Notes: generated from the letters alone by a model not told the origin. A stretch of DNA of 64,000 nucleotides from Bacillus_BD sp963765265 (GCA_963765265.1 CAVXVN010000005.1:310001-374000), one strand, 5' to 3'. Positions 26,030 through 35,737 are shown, numbered from the stretch's first letter. Made by a program: numbers and translations.

Positions 26030-26982
26030 TCCGTTTCCACACCCCAGAGTTTTCCCTGCCAGCTGTTTCTACGCAAGAGTTCATCGTCAATAGCATTGAG
26101 AACCTCCCATTTATTTACACTCCACATCGGTCCAATCATCAAATCAATCGGTCCATCACCTGTAATTCGATGAACAATTATTTCCGGTGGTAATATTTCT
26201 AATTGGTCACATACTAAACTTACGTAGTCCTCAAATGATAAAAATTCAAGCATCCCTTTTTCATACTGCTTGACCATAGGTGTACCTTTTAGCAGATGTA
26301 GAAGATGAATTTTTATACCTTGTACATCTAAGTTTGCTACGGCACGAGTTGTTTCCATCATCATTTCCGTCGTTTCAAGAGGCAAACCGTTAATGATATG
26401 TGAACAAACACGAATTCCATGCTTTCGAAGTTTTTCTACACCTTCAACATATGAAGGGAAGTCATGAGCTCTATTAATAAGATTCGCTGTTGATTCATGA
26501 ATGGTTTGAAGTCCGAGTTCCACCCATAAATAAGTTCGTTGGTTCAGTTCTGCTAAATATTCTACCACGTCATCGGGAAGGCAATCAGGTCTTGTTGCAA
26601 TGGAAAGACCCACAACGCCATCGAGGTTTAAAACGGATTCATATTTTTCCCGTAAGACGTCAACAGGTGCATGAGTGTTTGTGAATGCCTGGAAATATGC
26701 CATGTATTTTCCATCTTTCCACTTGGAATGCATTTTACCCTTGATATCGTCAAACTGCTTTACAAGATCATCTGCACGGTTTCCAGCAAAGTCTCCAGAA
26801 CCTGCAGCGCTACAAAATGTACAGCCACCATGCGCGACCGTACCGTCACGATTCGGACAATCAAAGCCGCCGTCTAAAGCTACTTTAAAAACTTTATGAC
26901 CAAATTTATTTTTTAAATGGTAATTCCATGTATGATAACGTTTTTGATCGCTTGCATATGGAAAAGGGTTATTCTGATTCAA
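26026..26982 (-). CDS. ytqA: Radical SAM protein YtqA (TIGR01212 family)
   Basis: 318 residues. The N-terminal cluster-binding region has three Cys in CPNRDGTVAHGGCTFC, the spacing of this subfamily (related to Elp3-like radical SAM proteins). Later motifs include TNTHAPVDVLREKYE, SIATRPDCLPD, WVELGLQT and HIINGLPLET. The exact reaction is unknown; tRNA or cofactor modification is a family-based guess. First gene of the ytqA-ytqB operon; ATG after AAGGAGGAAT. Confidence 0.93.
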   Translation of the reverse strand: MNQNNPFPYASDQKRYHTWNYHLKNKFGHKVFKVALDGGFDCPNRDGTVAHGGCTFCSAAGSGDFAGNRADDLVKQFDDIKGKMHSKWKDGKYMAYFQAFTNTHAPVDVLREKYESVLNLDGVVGLSIATRPDCLPDDVVEYLAELNQRTYLWVELGLQTIHESTANLINRAHDFPSYVEGVEKLRKHGIRVCSHIINGLPLETTEMMMETTRAVANLDVQGIKIHLLHLLKGTPMVKQYEKGMLEFLSFEDYVSLVCDQLEILPPEIIVHRITGDGPIDLMIGPMWSVNKWEVLNAIDDELLRRNSWQGKLWGVETE

Positions 26983-27178
26983 TTCAGATTCCTCCTTAAG
27001 AGTCGAATTTAATTATTTTATCATGAAGTGAGCAAGTTTCCAATGGAAAGAAGAAGTATTAGAATTTGGCAGTTTCTACTGCGTAGAAAAAAGAGAATGG
27101 AGCAAAATAGAAAGGTGAGGCTCTAAAATGATGGAGCTTTGCACTAGAAAAGATCAAACCTTTTTAAGGAGGGGTTTT

Positions 27179-27442
27179 ATGGCAACTCGACAATCGGTTG
27201 ATGCGCTGATCCAACAATGTGAGGATGCACTTAAGTTTGCTAGTGAACAGTACACGGAAAGTAGCCTCCAACAGCAATATAATGATGATAACTATACACA
27301 GGCCCTGCAACAATTAGAAGGAGCTTATAATGATTTAGCACAAATGGCGCAAAGTGCTAATAGTCAGCAAAGAGAACAGCTTCACCGGATGCGTCTTCAG
27401 TTACAACAAGCACAAAATCAAATGATACTTCTTGATCATTAG
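27179..27442 (+). CDS. ytzC: YtzC family coiled-coil protein (DUF2524)
   Basis: 87 residues, almost entirely helical and Gln/Ala rich (ALQQLEGAYNDLAQMAQS, LHRMRLQLQQAQNQM). The ATG at 27179 is chosen because AAGGAGGGG precedes it; an upstream ATG at 27128 adds 17 residues that do not look like the family. Probably in one transcript with the small gene 12 bases downstream. Function unknown. Confidence 0.85.
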   Translation: MATRQSVDALIQQCEDALKFASEQYTESSLQQQYNDDNYTQALQQLEGAYNDLAQMAQSANSQQREQLHRMRLQLQQAQNQMILLDH

Positions 27443-27453
27443 GGGGAAAAAAA

Positions 27454-27618
27454 GTGAAAAAGCGTTCGAAACAACAAAATCCAGAGCAAAAAACACGTAA
27501 TGGTGTAAACAGTAATGATTTTGAATTTGGCACAGATGTTGATCTAATAAAAAAAGCAAAAAAGATGTATGAACAAAGTGGCGGACAACCTGTAAAATCA
27601 AAATCCCATCCAGAATAA
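27454..27618 (+). CDS. Small basic protein, function unknown
   Basis: A 54-residue protein from GTG at 27454, preceded by AGGGGGAAA. Composition is Lys/Gln/Asn/Ser rich with a central NDFEFGTDVDLIKKAKKMYE segment reminiscent of small spore proteins, but I cannot place it in a known SASP family. It lies 12 bases after ytzC and directly before a strong terminator, which supports a real second gene of that operon. Confidence 0.65.
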   Translation: MKKRSKQQNPEQKTRNGVNSNDFEFGTDVDLIKKAKKMYEQSGGQPVKSKSHPE

Positions 27619-27620
27619 TC

Positions 27621-27658
27621 AAAAAACTCTTGGATTCCATGAAATCCAAGAGTTTTTT
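27621..27658 (+). terminator. Terminator after ytzC operon
   Basis: AAAAAACTCTTGGATT pairs exactly with AATCCAAGAGTTTTTT across a six-base loop. Confidence 0.9.
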
Positions 27659-27849
27659 ATTGAGAAAGTGGATATCATGTCTAATGTGTAGATAAGTCCA
27701 GTACAGCAACACCAAACGGATATTTTTGAATGCTTTAATTAGGGCATTTTGGATAAGATCTGTACACTTGCATCCTGACCAGAAATTATATACAATAGCA
27801 CTATATATTTATATCTAATAATTTAAATAACATTGACAAGGACTAGTAA

Positions 27850-28070
27850 TGGTGTTTTGCCCGAACATAGAGAGCTGACGGTTGGTGCAAGTCAGACGGG
27901 ATCATCATGAACTCACCTTGGAGTTGCAGATGTGAAACTAGAGTAATGTCTGCCGTTTACCGCGTTAAGGATAAATGAAGCGAGTGACTTGTTCACTAAT
28001 GTGGGTGGTACCGCGGGAGATTAATACATAATCCTCTCGTCCCAAATATGGGATGAGGGGCTTTTTTATA
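27850..28070 (+). ncRNA. T-box leader, leucine-specific
   Basis: Ahead of leuS. The stem I elements (AGAGAGCTGACGGTTGGTGC) and a specifier loop GAACTCACC are seen, with specifier codon CTC (Leu) at 27912-27914. The T-box core GTGGGTGGTACCGCGG (28001-28016) pairs with the uncharged tRNA CCA end. The terminator stem is CCTCTCGTCCCA/TGGGATGAGGGG (28033-28060) followed by CTTTTTT. Uncharged tRNA-Leu should favour read-through into leuS. Confidence 0.96.
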
Positions 28071-28159
28071 TTTTTTTAACAAATACTCCTTCCATCATCG
28101 TTGGTTGTCAACGTCAACATCAACATTTGTTTAATTTTAGTTAGTAGGAGGAAAATAAG

Positions 28160-30577
28160 ATGAGCTTTAATCATCATGATATTGAAGGAAAGTGGCAGAA
28201 GTGCTGGGAAGAAAATAAAATTTTTAAAACGAGCGAGGACAAAGGGAAACGTAAATTTTATGCTCTTGACATGTTTCCGTATCCTTCAGGAGCAGGGCTT
28301 CATGTTGGACATCCGGAAGGATATACAGCTACTGATATTCTTTCAAGATTAAAAAGAATGCAAGGGTACAATGTGCTTCATCCAATGGGATGGGATGCAT
28401 TTGGATTACCTGCTGAGCAATATGCATTAGATACTGGAAATGACCCTGCACAATTTACAGAACATAATATTAATAATTTCCGTCGCCAAATTAAATCATT
28501 AGGATTTTCATATGACTGGGATCGCGAAATCAATACAACAGATCCAAAGTACTATAAATGGACACAATGGATCTTCCTTAAACTTTACGAAAAAGGTCTT
28601 GCTTATATTGATGAAGTAGCAGTGAACTGGTGTCCGGCACTTGGAACTGTACTTGCCAATGAAGAAGTGATTGATGGAAAGAGTGAGCGCGGGGGGCATC
28701 CAGTTGAAAGACGCCCGATGAAACAGTGGAATTTGCGTATTACTGCCTATGCAGACCGTTTGCTTGAAGACCTTGAAGATTTAGATTGGCCAGAAAGTAT
28801 TAAAGATATGCAACGAAATTGGATTGGTCGATCAGAAGGGGCTGAAGTCAATTTCCAAATTGATGGACATGATGAATACTTTACTGTTTTCACTACTCGT
28901 CCTGATACATTATTTGGTGCGACTTATACGGTACTTGCTCCTGAACATAAGTTAGTCGAAAAAATTACCACTCCAGAACAAAAACAAGCTGTTGAGAATT
29001 ATCTAGAAGAAATTAAAAGTAAAAGTGATTTAGAAAGAACAGATCTTGCAAAAGACAAAACAGGTGTATTTACAGGAGCCTATGCGATTAATCCTGTGAA
29101 TAATGTAAAAGTCCCAATTTGGATTGCTGATTATGTATTAGCAACCTATGGTACAGGTGCGATTATGGCCGTTCCAGCTCATGACGAAAGAGACTATGAT
29201 TTTGCAACTAAATTCAATCTTGAAATTATAGAAGTCGTTGCTGGAGGAAATGTTTCAAAAGAAGTCTACACTGGTGATGGTGAACATGTAAACTCTGACT
29301 TTTTGAATGGCTTGAATAAAGAAGAAGCGATCAGTCAAATGATTGCATGGCTTGAAGAAAAAGAAATTGGTACGAAAAAAGTAACGTATCGTCTTAGAGA
29401 TTGGTTGTTCAGCCGTCAACGTTATTGGGGTGAGCCGATTCCAATTATTCATTGGGAAGATGGTACGATGACAGCTGTTCCTGAAGAAGAATTACCATTG
29501 ATTCTTCCAGTTACAACAGAAATCAAACCTTCTGGTACAGGTGAATCACCATTAGCAAACATTGCTAAATGGGTCAATGTAACAGATCCTGTAACGGGTA
29601 AAAAGGGTCGTCGTGAAACGAATACAATGCCACAGTGGGGTGGAAGTTGTTGGTATTTCCTTCGCTTTATTGATCCACATAATGATGAAGTTTTTGCCGA
29701 TCCTGAAAAATTAAAAGAGTGGCTTCCGGTTGATATTTATATTGGTGGAGCAGAACATGCAGTACTGCACTTACTATACGCTCGTTTCTGGCATAAATTC
29801 TTGTATGATCTTGGGGTTGTTCCAACGAAGGAACCTTTCCAAAAGTTATTTAACCAAGGGATGATACTTGGTGAAAATAATGAGAAAATGAGTAAATCAA
29901 AAGGAAACGTTGTGAATCCTGATGACATCGTGAATAGTCATGGTGCTGATACCTTACGTTTATATGAAATGTTTATGGGACCACTTGATGGCTCCATTGC
30001 ATGGTCTGAAAATGGGGTTGATGGATCTCGTCGTTTCTTAGATCGAATTTGGCGTCTGTTTATTGAGGATAACGGTACCTTGAATTCTAAAATTCAGGAG
30101 AATGAAAAAGCTAGTAATCTTGAGAAAGTCTACCATCAAACCGTGAAAAAGGTAACGGAAGACTATGAACATTTACGTTTTAATACGGCTATTTCACAAC
30201 TTATGGTGTTTATTAATGAAGCGTATAAAGCAACCAGTTTACCTGTTAGCTTCATGGAAGGCTTTGTGAAATTAATTGCACCGATTTGTCCGCATATTGC
30301 CGAAGAACTTTGGGAAAAGCTTGGACATAGTGGAACGATTTCCTATGAAGCATGGCCAGCTTATGATGAAGCGAAGCTTGTGGATAATGAAGTTGAAATT
30401 GTGATTCAAATAAATGGGAAAGTAAAAGCAAAACTAACGGTACCAGTTGGAACGAATAAAGATCAACTCGAGCAAATTGCAATGGATGATGATCTTGTAA
30501 AAGCTCAAATTGATGGAAAAACGGTTCGTAAAGTAATTTCGGTTCCAGGTAAGCTAGTCAATATTGTCGCAAACTAA
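28160..30577 (+). CDS. leuS: Leucyl-tRNA synthetase
   Basis: Class I aminoacyl-tRNA synthetase, 805 residues, normal bacterial size. HIGH motif as HVGHPEGY (about residue 50), editing (CP1) domain in residues 220-390 with TRPDTLFGATY and the conserved GTGAIMAVPAHDERD, and KMSKS motif in NEKMSKSKGN (about 575). C-terminal anticodon-binding and LeuRS-specific domains are complete. Controlled by the upstream T-box. Confidence 0.98.
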   Translation: MSFNHHDIEGKWQKCWEENKIFKTSEDKGKRKFYALDMFPYPSGAGLHVGHPEGYTATDILSRLKRMQGYNVLHPMGWDAFGLPAEQYALDTGNDPAQFTEHNINNFRRQIKSLGFSYDWDREINTTDPKYYKWTQWIFLKLYEKGLAYIDEVAVNWCPALGTVLANEEVIDGKSERGGHPVERRPMKQWNLRITAYADRLLEDLEDLDWPESIKDMQRNWIGRSEGAEVNFQIDGHDEYFTVFTTRPDTLFGATYTVLAPEHKLVEKITTPEQKQAVENYLEEIKSKSDLERTDLAKDKTGVFTGAYAINPVNNVKVPIWIADYVLATYGTGAIMAVPAHDERDYDFATKFNLEIIEVVAGGNVSKEVYTGDGEHVNSDFLNGLNKEEAISQMIAWLEEKEIGTKKVTYRLRDWLFSRQRYWGEPIPIIHWEDGTMTAVPEEELPLILPVTTEIKPSGTGESPLANIAKWVNVTDPVTGKKGRRETNTMPQWGGSCWYFLRFIDPHNDEVFADPEKLKEWLPVDIYIGGAEHAVLHLLYARFWHKFLYDLGVVPTKEPFQKLFNQGMILGENNEKMSKSKGNVVNPDDIVNSHGADTLRLYEMFMGPLDGSIAWSENGVDGSRRFLDRIWRLFIEDNGTLNSKIQENEKASNLEKVYHQTVKKVTEDYEHLRFNTAISQLMVFINEAYKATSLPVSFMEGFVKLIAPICPHIAEELWEKLGHSGTISYEAWPAYDEAKLVDNEVEIVIQINGKVKAKLTVPVGTNKDQLEQIAMDDDLVKAQIDGKTVRKVISVPGKLVNIVAN

Positions 30578-30600
30578 GGGGCTTTAATTGTAAAATAAAA

Positions 30601-30642
30601 ATAACGACATTCTTTCCTGTATGAAGGAAAGAATGTCGTTAT
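30601..30642. terminator. Strong hairpin after leuS
   Basis: ATAACGACATTCTTTCCT pairs exactly with AGGAAAGAATGTCGTTAT. No T-run follows on the + strand, so it may be a stabilising or weak terminator hairpin. Confidence 0.6.
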
Positions 30643-30675
30643 ATTAAAAGGGAATGGGAAAAAGGGGTGTTAGAA

Positions 30676-30981
30676 ATGGATCCAGTAGAATTTATCACAA
30701 CAGATGAATTGAAACAACAGCTTGATGCAGGGGAAAAGCTTGAACTAGTGGATGTTCGAGAAGATGAAGAAGTGGCAGAAGGAATGATTCCGGGTGCAAA
30801 ACATATTCGGATGATGGAAATTCCAGCGAATCTTGAACATTTTGATCGTAATAAAGAATATACCATTATTTGTCGTTCAGGTAGCAGAAGTGAAAATGTA
30901 TGTTATTATTTGCGGGATCAAGGATATAAAGTGCGTAATATGGTGGGTGGAATGCTTTATTGGAGAGGGAAAGTGGAATAA
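30676..30981 (+). CDS. ytwF: Rhodanese-like sulfurtransferase YtwF
   Basis: A 101-residue single rhodanese domain. The active-site loop is ICRSGSRS with the persulfide Cys; the CH2A-like motif VDVREDEEVAEGMIPGAKHI and the C-terminal GGMLYWRG are typical. The ATG at 30676 lies after AAAGGGG; the TTG at 30667 is less well placed. Sulfur donor and acceptor unknown. Confidence 0.92.
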   Translation: MDPVEFITTDELKQQLDAGEKLELVDVREDEEVAEGMIPGAKHIRMMEIPANLEHFDRNKEYTIICRSGSRSENVCYYLRDQGYKVRNMVGGMLYWRGKVE

Positions 30982-31068
30982 CTTTTTCATTCTTAATGTG
31001 CAGCCAATCGACGAAGCACAGCTTCACCAAAAATGATGAATATGGCTATCTTCATGTAAGTGAGAAGG

Positions 31069-31100
31069 GCAGTGATTTATTAAAAATCACTGTCTTTATT
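31069..31100 (+). terminator. Terminator between ytwF and cse60
   Basis: CAGTGATTT pairs with AAATCACTG, followed by TCTTTATTTTG. Confidence 0.75.
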
Positions 31101-31184
31101 TTGTTTATAATAGTCAGATGATTAAGAAAATATAATACTTGGCAATAATAAATAATAAACTAAAATGTGAGGGTGAAGATAGAC

Positions 31185-31367
31185 ATGATCCAGGTTAAAT
31201 TGTTTGATCAGGAACATGAGAAGGATTTGGAGTATGAGATGAATCAATTTTTGGAAACGTTGGACGAACAAAAACTGCTAGACATCAAATATAATGTTGC
31301 TGCCATGCCTGAGGAAGATGAAGAACAAATCTATTGCTTTACCTCTATGATTATTTATCGAGCCTGA
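31185..31367 (+). CDS. cse60: Sporulation protein Cse60
   Basis: A 60-residue protein matching Cse60 of B. subtilis, an early mother-cell sporulation gene product of unknown biochemical role. The features are an acidic N-terminal half (FDQEHEKDLEYEMNQFLETL) and the conserved end LLDIKYNVAAMPEEDEEQ followed by IYCFTSMIIYRA. The ATG at 31185 follows GAGGGTGA; a GTG/ATG extension from 31167 is not needed. Stop codon lies inside the terminator hairpin. Confidence 0.85.
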   Translation: MIQVKLFDQEHEKDLEYEMNQFLETLDEQKLLDIKYNVAAMPEEDEEQIYCFTSMIIYRA

Positions 31368-31386
31368 TGAACAGGCTCGATTTTTT
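31358..31386. terminator. Terminator after cse60 (bidirectional)
   Basis: TCGAGCCTG (31358-31366) pairs with CAGGCTCGA (31372-31380), followed by TTTTTT. Lies between convergent cse60 and ytfP. Confidence 0.9.
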
Positions 31387-31405
31387 CTATCATGAAAAAA
31401 ATAGC

Positions 31406-32680
31406 TTAGCCATTATGAATTAAATTACTGTATTGCCCTGCATTTAATCCTGCAAGCCGACCAGTAACAAGGGCTGAAGTGATGTTAAATCCACCCGTAT
31501 AGCCGTGTATATCCAGTATTTCACCGCAAAAATAAAGTCCGTTCATAAGCTTAGATGCCATTGTTTTTGGCTCGATTTCCTTAATGGAGACACCTCCGCC
31601 TGTGACAAAAGCTTTTTCAATTGGAAGTGTACCATTAACAGTAAATCGAAATCTTTTGCAGCTCTCAACAAAGTTTCGTAGTTTTTCATTTGAAAGAGTA
31701 GCTGCCTGTATCAAAGGGTCAATTTCATTTTTTTTAAGTAGAAACAGTAAATAACGTTCTGGTAGAAAACCTTTTAATATATTTTTTATACTCTTTTTTG
31801 GCTCTTTTTTTAGAAGTGCGGATAGTTCTTGAAAGAGAGCATCTTCTTTTTTATCTGGAAAAATATCAAGACTAACGATGACTTCTTTGGAAGCAGACTT
31901 TTTTAACTCCTTCACAATAAACTGGCTACATCTCAATACCGCAGGTCCGCTAATGCCAAAATGGGTGAAAATCATATCCATCCTATGAGTAATGATTGCC
32001 TTGCCCTTTTGATTCAACACGCTCAATCCGATCGAGCGTAAGGACAATCCTTGTAATTGCTTTTCTTTTATAAAGGGTTCATTTGATGTAACAGGAACTT
32101 CCGTGGGGAATAGTTCAGTAATGGTATGTCCAGCCTTTTCTGCCCATGCATAGCCGTCTCCAGTTGAACCAGTGTGTGGAACGGACTTTCCCCCAACCGC
32201 AATTACAACAGCTCTTGTGTCATAAGATTCACCATTCTTTAGTTGAACGGACTTTGCCTGCCCGTCTTGATAGTGAACGGTTTGAACTGGACGATTCATT
32301 AGTACTTTAATATGAAGCTCTGATAATTTGCGCAATAAAGCGTCAATGACGGATTGAGACTTGTCACTAATTGGAAACATCCTTCCATGGTCCTCTTCTT
32401 TTAAATCAATGCCTAGTTTATTAAAAAAAGTAATAATATCTTCATTGTTAAAGAGAGAAAAGGCACTATATAAAAATCGACCATTTCCTGGAATATGCTT
32501 AATGATATCGTCGATTGGAAGCCGATTTGTTACATTGCAGCGACCTCCTCCTGAAATCGCTAGTTTTCGACCGAGTTTTTCTCCTTTATCAATCAGCAAT
32601 ACTTTTGCACCTGATTCACCTGCTGCGATAGCCGCCATTAACCCAGAAGGGCCACCACCAATTACGATTACATCATACAT
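31406..32680 (-). CDS. ytfP: FAD/NAD(P)-dependent oxidoreductase YtfP (HI0933 family)
   Basis: About 424 residues from the ATG at 32680, chosen since GAAAGGTG precedes it. FAD-binding GXGXXG-type motif at the start (DVIVIGGGPSGLMAAIAAG), then the family signature SGGGRCNVTN, and a C-terminal second dinucleotide segment FVTGGGVSIKEIEP and FCGEILDIHGYTGGFN. Substrate unknown. It is next to ytgP as in B. subtilis. Confidence 0.92.
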   Translation of the reverse strand: MYDVIVIGGGPSGLMAAIAAGESGAKVLLIDKGEKLGRKLAISGGGRCNVTNRLPIDDIIKHIPGNGRFLYSAFSLFNNEDIITFFNKLGIDLKEEDHGRMFPISDKSQSVIDALLRKLSELHIKVLMNRPVQTVHYQDGQAKSVQLKNGESYDTRAVVIAVGGKSVPHTGSTGDGYAWAEKAGHTITELFPTEVPVTSNEPFIKEKQLQGLSLRSIGLSVLNQKGKAIITHRMDMIFTHFGISGPAVLRCSQFIVKELKKSASKEVIVSLDIFPDKKEDALFQELSALLKKEPKKSIKNILKGFLPERYLLFLLKKNEIDPLIQAATLSNEKLRNFVESCKRFRFTVNGTLPIEKAFVTGGGVSIKEIEPKTMASKLMNGLYFCGEILDIHGYTGGFNITSALVTGRLAGLNAGQYSNLIHNG

Positions 32681-32908
32681 ATATTTAGACACCTTTCTCA
32701 TATTTTAGAGACAAAGCTTTATACTTTCAATAGCATTCTTTTAAAAATAAGAGTACACTACTAATAATGTTTTTTGTGAATTTTTTAATAAACTTGTTAT
32801 TTTATATCGCATATAAGTCAAAGAACGTTTAAAATAAAATATTGTTCAGCTTCTCAATTTGTAGAAGTCTTCAATGGAAATTCCTATGTTGATAAGGAGA
32901 AGGAATTT

Positions 32909-34525
32909 ATGTCGTCTAAGCTATTAAGAGGTACGTTTATTTTAACCTTAGGAACGATGATTTCTAAGGTGCTAGGTTTGTTCTATGTCATCCCCTTTGA
33001 TGCAATCGTTGGAAAAGAAGGTACCACGCTTTATCAATATTCGTATGTACCTTATACTATTTTTATTAGTCTTGCAACTGCAGGTATCCCTCTCGCTATT
33101 TCAAAGTTCATATCAAAATATAATGCGCTTGAAGAGTATGCGGTAGGTAGAAAGTTATTTAAATCTGGTTTAATTGTCATGATGGCGACGGGGGTTGTTT
33201 CCTTTTTAATTCTTTATTTTTCAGCTCCTATTTTAGGGGATATGATTATTAAAGATAAAGATCAGGTTACAAAAGTGGAAGATGTTATAACGGTTATTCG
33301 TGCTGTTAGTTTTGCCTTGATTGTTGTGCCATTTATGAGTTTAATTCGAGGCTATTTTCAAGGACATCAATCAATGGGACCTTCAGCTGTTTCACAAGTA
33401 GTGGAACAAATTGTCCGCATCGTCTTTCTTCTAGCGGGTGCCTATATCGTTTTATTTGTTTTAAAAGGTAGTATAGCAGAAGCAGTTAGCATGGCAACTT
33501 TTGCGGCCTTCGTTGGGGCAATCGGTAGCTTAGCTGTTCTTTTATGGTATTGGTATAAGCGAAAGCCTTTTTTAGACGAATTGCTTTTGCATGATAAAGG
33601 AACAATGGATATTTCATTGAAAGATATGTATAAAGAAATTCTTCTTTATGCGGCACCATTCGTTTTCGTCGGAATCGCTAACCCATTGTTTCAATTTATT
33701 GATCAAATCACATTTAACCGCGCGATGGTCGATATTGGACTAGCAAAGGAATCTGATTTTGCATTTAGTGCGCTAAACTTTTATTCGCATAAGCTTGTGA
33801 TTATACCTGTTTCTCTAGCAACTGCTTTTTCGTTAACACTTGTTCCAAATATCACAAAAATGTATGTTGAAAGGGATCGGCAAGGATTAAACCGAGAACT
33901 GAATCAAACATTTCAAGTATTATTGTTTATAACTTTACCAGCAGTAGTTGGCTTGTCCCTACTTGCAGAACCTGTTTATACTGTATTTTATGGTCATGAT
34001 TTATATGGAACAGAGGTATTACGTTTGTATGCTCCTGTTGCCATCCTCTTTGCTTTCTATTCCGTTACTGCAGCAATTATGCAAGGGATTAATGAGCAGC
34101 GGTTTACGATTTTAAGTTTATTAGTCGGGTTATTGATCAAATTGGCCTTAAACATCCCGTTGATTCAATTAATGGAAACAAAAGGGGCTATTTTAGCAAC
34201 GGCTCTAGGCTATGGAGCTGCCATCATAATCAACCTAATTGTTATAAAAATATATGCTCAATATCCGTTTAGACTTGTTTGGAGACGAAGTCTTTTAATC
34301 GTTATCTTTACGTTTATCATGTTTATAGGGGTAGTAGGAACGTATAAAGGATTTACTTTATTTCTATCGCCTGAATCTGTTTGGCAGTCTTTATGCATGA
34401 TTCTTGTTAGTGCGACGGTTGGTGTAATCATTTATGGCTATTTAGCTTTAAAATCAAGGTTGGTAAATTTTTTATTTGGTGAAAAAGTGGATCGTTTGAA
34501 GGAAAAATTACATTTAAGGATATAA
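32909..34525 (+). CDS. ytgP: Lipid II flippase YtgP (MurJ-like, MOP superfamily)
   Basis: A 538-residue polytopic membrane protein with about 14 hydrophobic segments, of the polysaccharide-transport/MurJ class. The opening LLRGTFILTLGTMISKVLG with the following LFYVIPFDAIVG is typical of YtgP, which flips lipid-linked peptidoglycan precursors in B. subtilis. The later segments SVTAAIMQGINEQRF and the short basic tail fit. Starts after AAGGAGAAGG. Divergent from ytfP. Confidence 0.93.
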   Translation: MSSKLLRGTFILTLGTMISKVLGLFYVIPFDAIVGKEGTTLYQYSYVPYTIFISLATAGIPLAISKFISKYNALEEYAVGRKLFKSGLIVMMATGVVSFLILYFSAPILGDMIIKDKDQVTKVEDVITVIRAVSFALIVVPFMSLIRGYFQGHQSMGPSAVSQVVEQIVRIVFLLAGAYIVLFVLKGSIAEAVSMATFAAFVGAIGSLAVLLWYWYKRKPFLDELLLHDKGTMDISLKDMYKEILLYAAPFVFVGIANPLFQFIDQITFNRAMVDIGLAKESDFAFSALNFYSHKLVIIPVSLATAFSLTLVPNITKMYVERDRQGLNRELNQTFQVLLFITLPAVVGLSLLAEPVYTVFYGHDLYGTEVLRLYAPVAILFAFYSVTAAIMQGINEQRFTILSLLVGLLIKLALNIPLIQLMETKGAILATALGYGAAIIINLIVIKIYAQYPFRLVWRRSLLIVIFTFIMFIGVVGTYKGFTLFLSPESVWQSLCMILVSATVGVIIYGYLALKSRLVNFLFGEKVDRLKEKLHLRI

Positions 34526-34526
34526 T

Positions 34527-34560
34527 GAAATGGGTCTCCAAATTGGGAGACCCATTTCTA
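34527..34560. terminator. Terminator after ytgP
   Basis: GAAATGGGTCTCC pairs with GGGAGACCCATTTC with a short loop. It separates ytgP from the convergent small gene. Confidence 0.85.
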
Positions 34561-34575
34561 AGCTCTTAATAATTA

Positions 34576-34833
34576 TTAATCTTCTTGGCGAATTCCAAGT
34601 CTTCTTTCAATACGATCAACGCGGCGATCTAATCTTTCTACTTGGCGTTCAAGACGATCAAGACGTTGATTCACATTTCCAAATCCGCCACCTGGGAAAG
34701 AATTGCTGACCAGGCTGACCAGGTTGACCAAACCTTGACCTTACTGACGATAATCAAACTCTGGAATAAATTGACCTTGTTGATGATAATTATAATCTGG
34801 AATTAAATGACCTTGTTGATAATAATTCACCAT
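34576..34833 (-). pseudogene. Small repeat-plus-coiled-coil protein, disrupted
   Basis: Reading from the ATG at 34833 (GAGGAG eight bases before), a Tyr/Gln-rich repeat (YYQQGHLIPDYN, YHQQGQFIPEFDY) runs into a TAA at codon 31 (34741-34743). After a stretch best read in another frame (FGQPGQPGQQFF), the original frame resumes as GGGFGNVNQRLDRLERQVE and RLDRRVDRIERRLG to a stop at 34576. This N-terminal Q/G-rich plus C-terminal coiled-coil layout looks like a spore-coat-type protein (inference). The stop and two compensating shifts may be sequence errors or real decay. Confidence 0.6.
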
Positions 34834-35014
34834 AATTGACATCTCCTCAATATTTTTTTGTCATAAGGTTTTCGTGTAAATTTCAATTGAACATGTTGGA
34901 ACAAGAGAAAAGCAACAAAAACCTAATTGATTTAGTTACACGATAATAGTCTATGGTGGTTTAACTATTTGGTAAGGGATAATAGCCTAAAATGAATGGA
35001 AAGGATTGATTTAA

Positions 35015-35737
35015 TTGCGTATTGATAAAATGTTGGCAAATTTAGGATATGGAAGTCGGAAGGAAGTAAAGCAACTTCTCAAAGATGGTGCTATAAAAGT
35101 GAATGATGTTATTGTTAAAAATGCTAAGGTGCATGTCGACCCTGAGAAAGACACTGTAACCTTAAATGAAGAGGTTATTGAGTATAAGGAATTTGTCTAT
35201 TTGATGATGAATAAGCCGCAAGGTGTGATTTCAGCAACAGAAGATGCTCATGATAAAACGGTGATTGATATTTTGGAATTGGAAGATATGGTATATTCTC
35301 CTTTCCCTGTTGGTAGACTAGATAAAGATACGGAAGGATTATTATTGATAACCAATGATGGACAACTGGCCCATCAACTATTATCACCCAAAAAGCATGT
35401 AGCTAAAACGTATTTTGCTGTTATTGATAGAGAAGTGACAGAAGAAGATATACAAGCTTTTAGACAAGGAGTCACCTTAGATGATGGATATTTGACAAAG
35501 CCTGGAGAGTTGAAAATCATAAACTCAGGAGATAATTCGGAAATTGAGTTAACCATTACAGAAGGGAAATTTCATCAGGTAAAAAGAATGTTTGAAGCGG
35601 TAGGAAAACGGGTGGTCTATTTAAAGAGAATTTCAATGGGGCCTCTTGAACTTGATGAAAGCTTGGAGTTAGGAGAGTATCGCGAACTAACAGAAGAAGA
35701 ACTCATTCAATTAAAAACATACCATAAAAAGGAATAA
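35015..35737 (+). CDS. ytzG: Ribosomal small-subunit pseudouridine synthase (RsuA/YtzG type)
   Basis: 240 residues from TTG at 35015 after AAAGGA. S4 RNA-binding domain in residues 1-50 (RIDKMLANLGYGSRKEV), then the catalytic domain with the Asp motif FPVGRLDKDTEGLLLITNDG. RsuA-type enzymes isomerise U516 of 16S rRNA; the exact site here is inferred. Between ytgP and ytzE as in B. subtilis. Confidence 0.92.
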   Translation: MRIDKMLANLGYGSRKEVKQLLKDGAIKVNDVIVKNAKVHVDPEKDTVTLNEEVIEYKEFVYLMMNKPQGVISATEDAHDKTVIDILELEDMVYSPFPVGRLDKDTEGLLLITNDGQLAHQLLSPKKHVAKTYFAVIDREVTEEDIQAFRQGVTLDDGYLTKPGELKIINSGDNSEIELTITEGKFHQVKRMFEAVGKRVVYLKRISMGPLELDESLELGEYRELTEEELIQLKTYHKKE

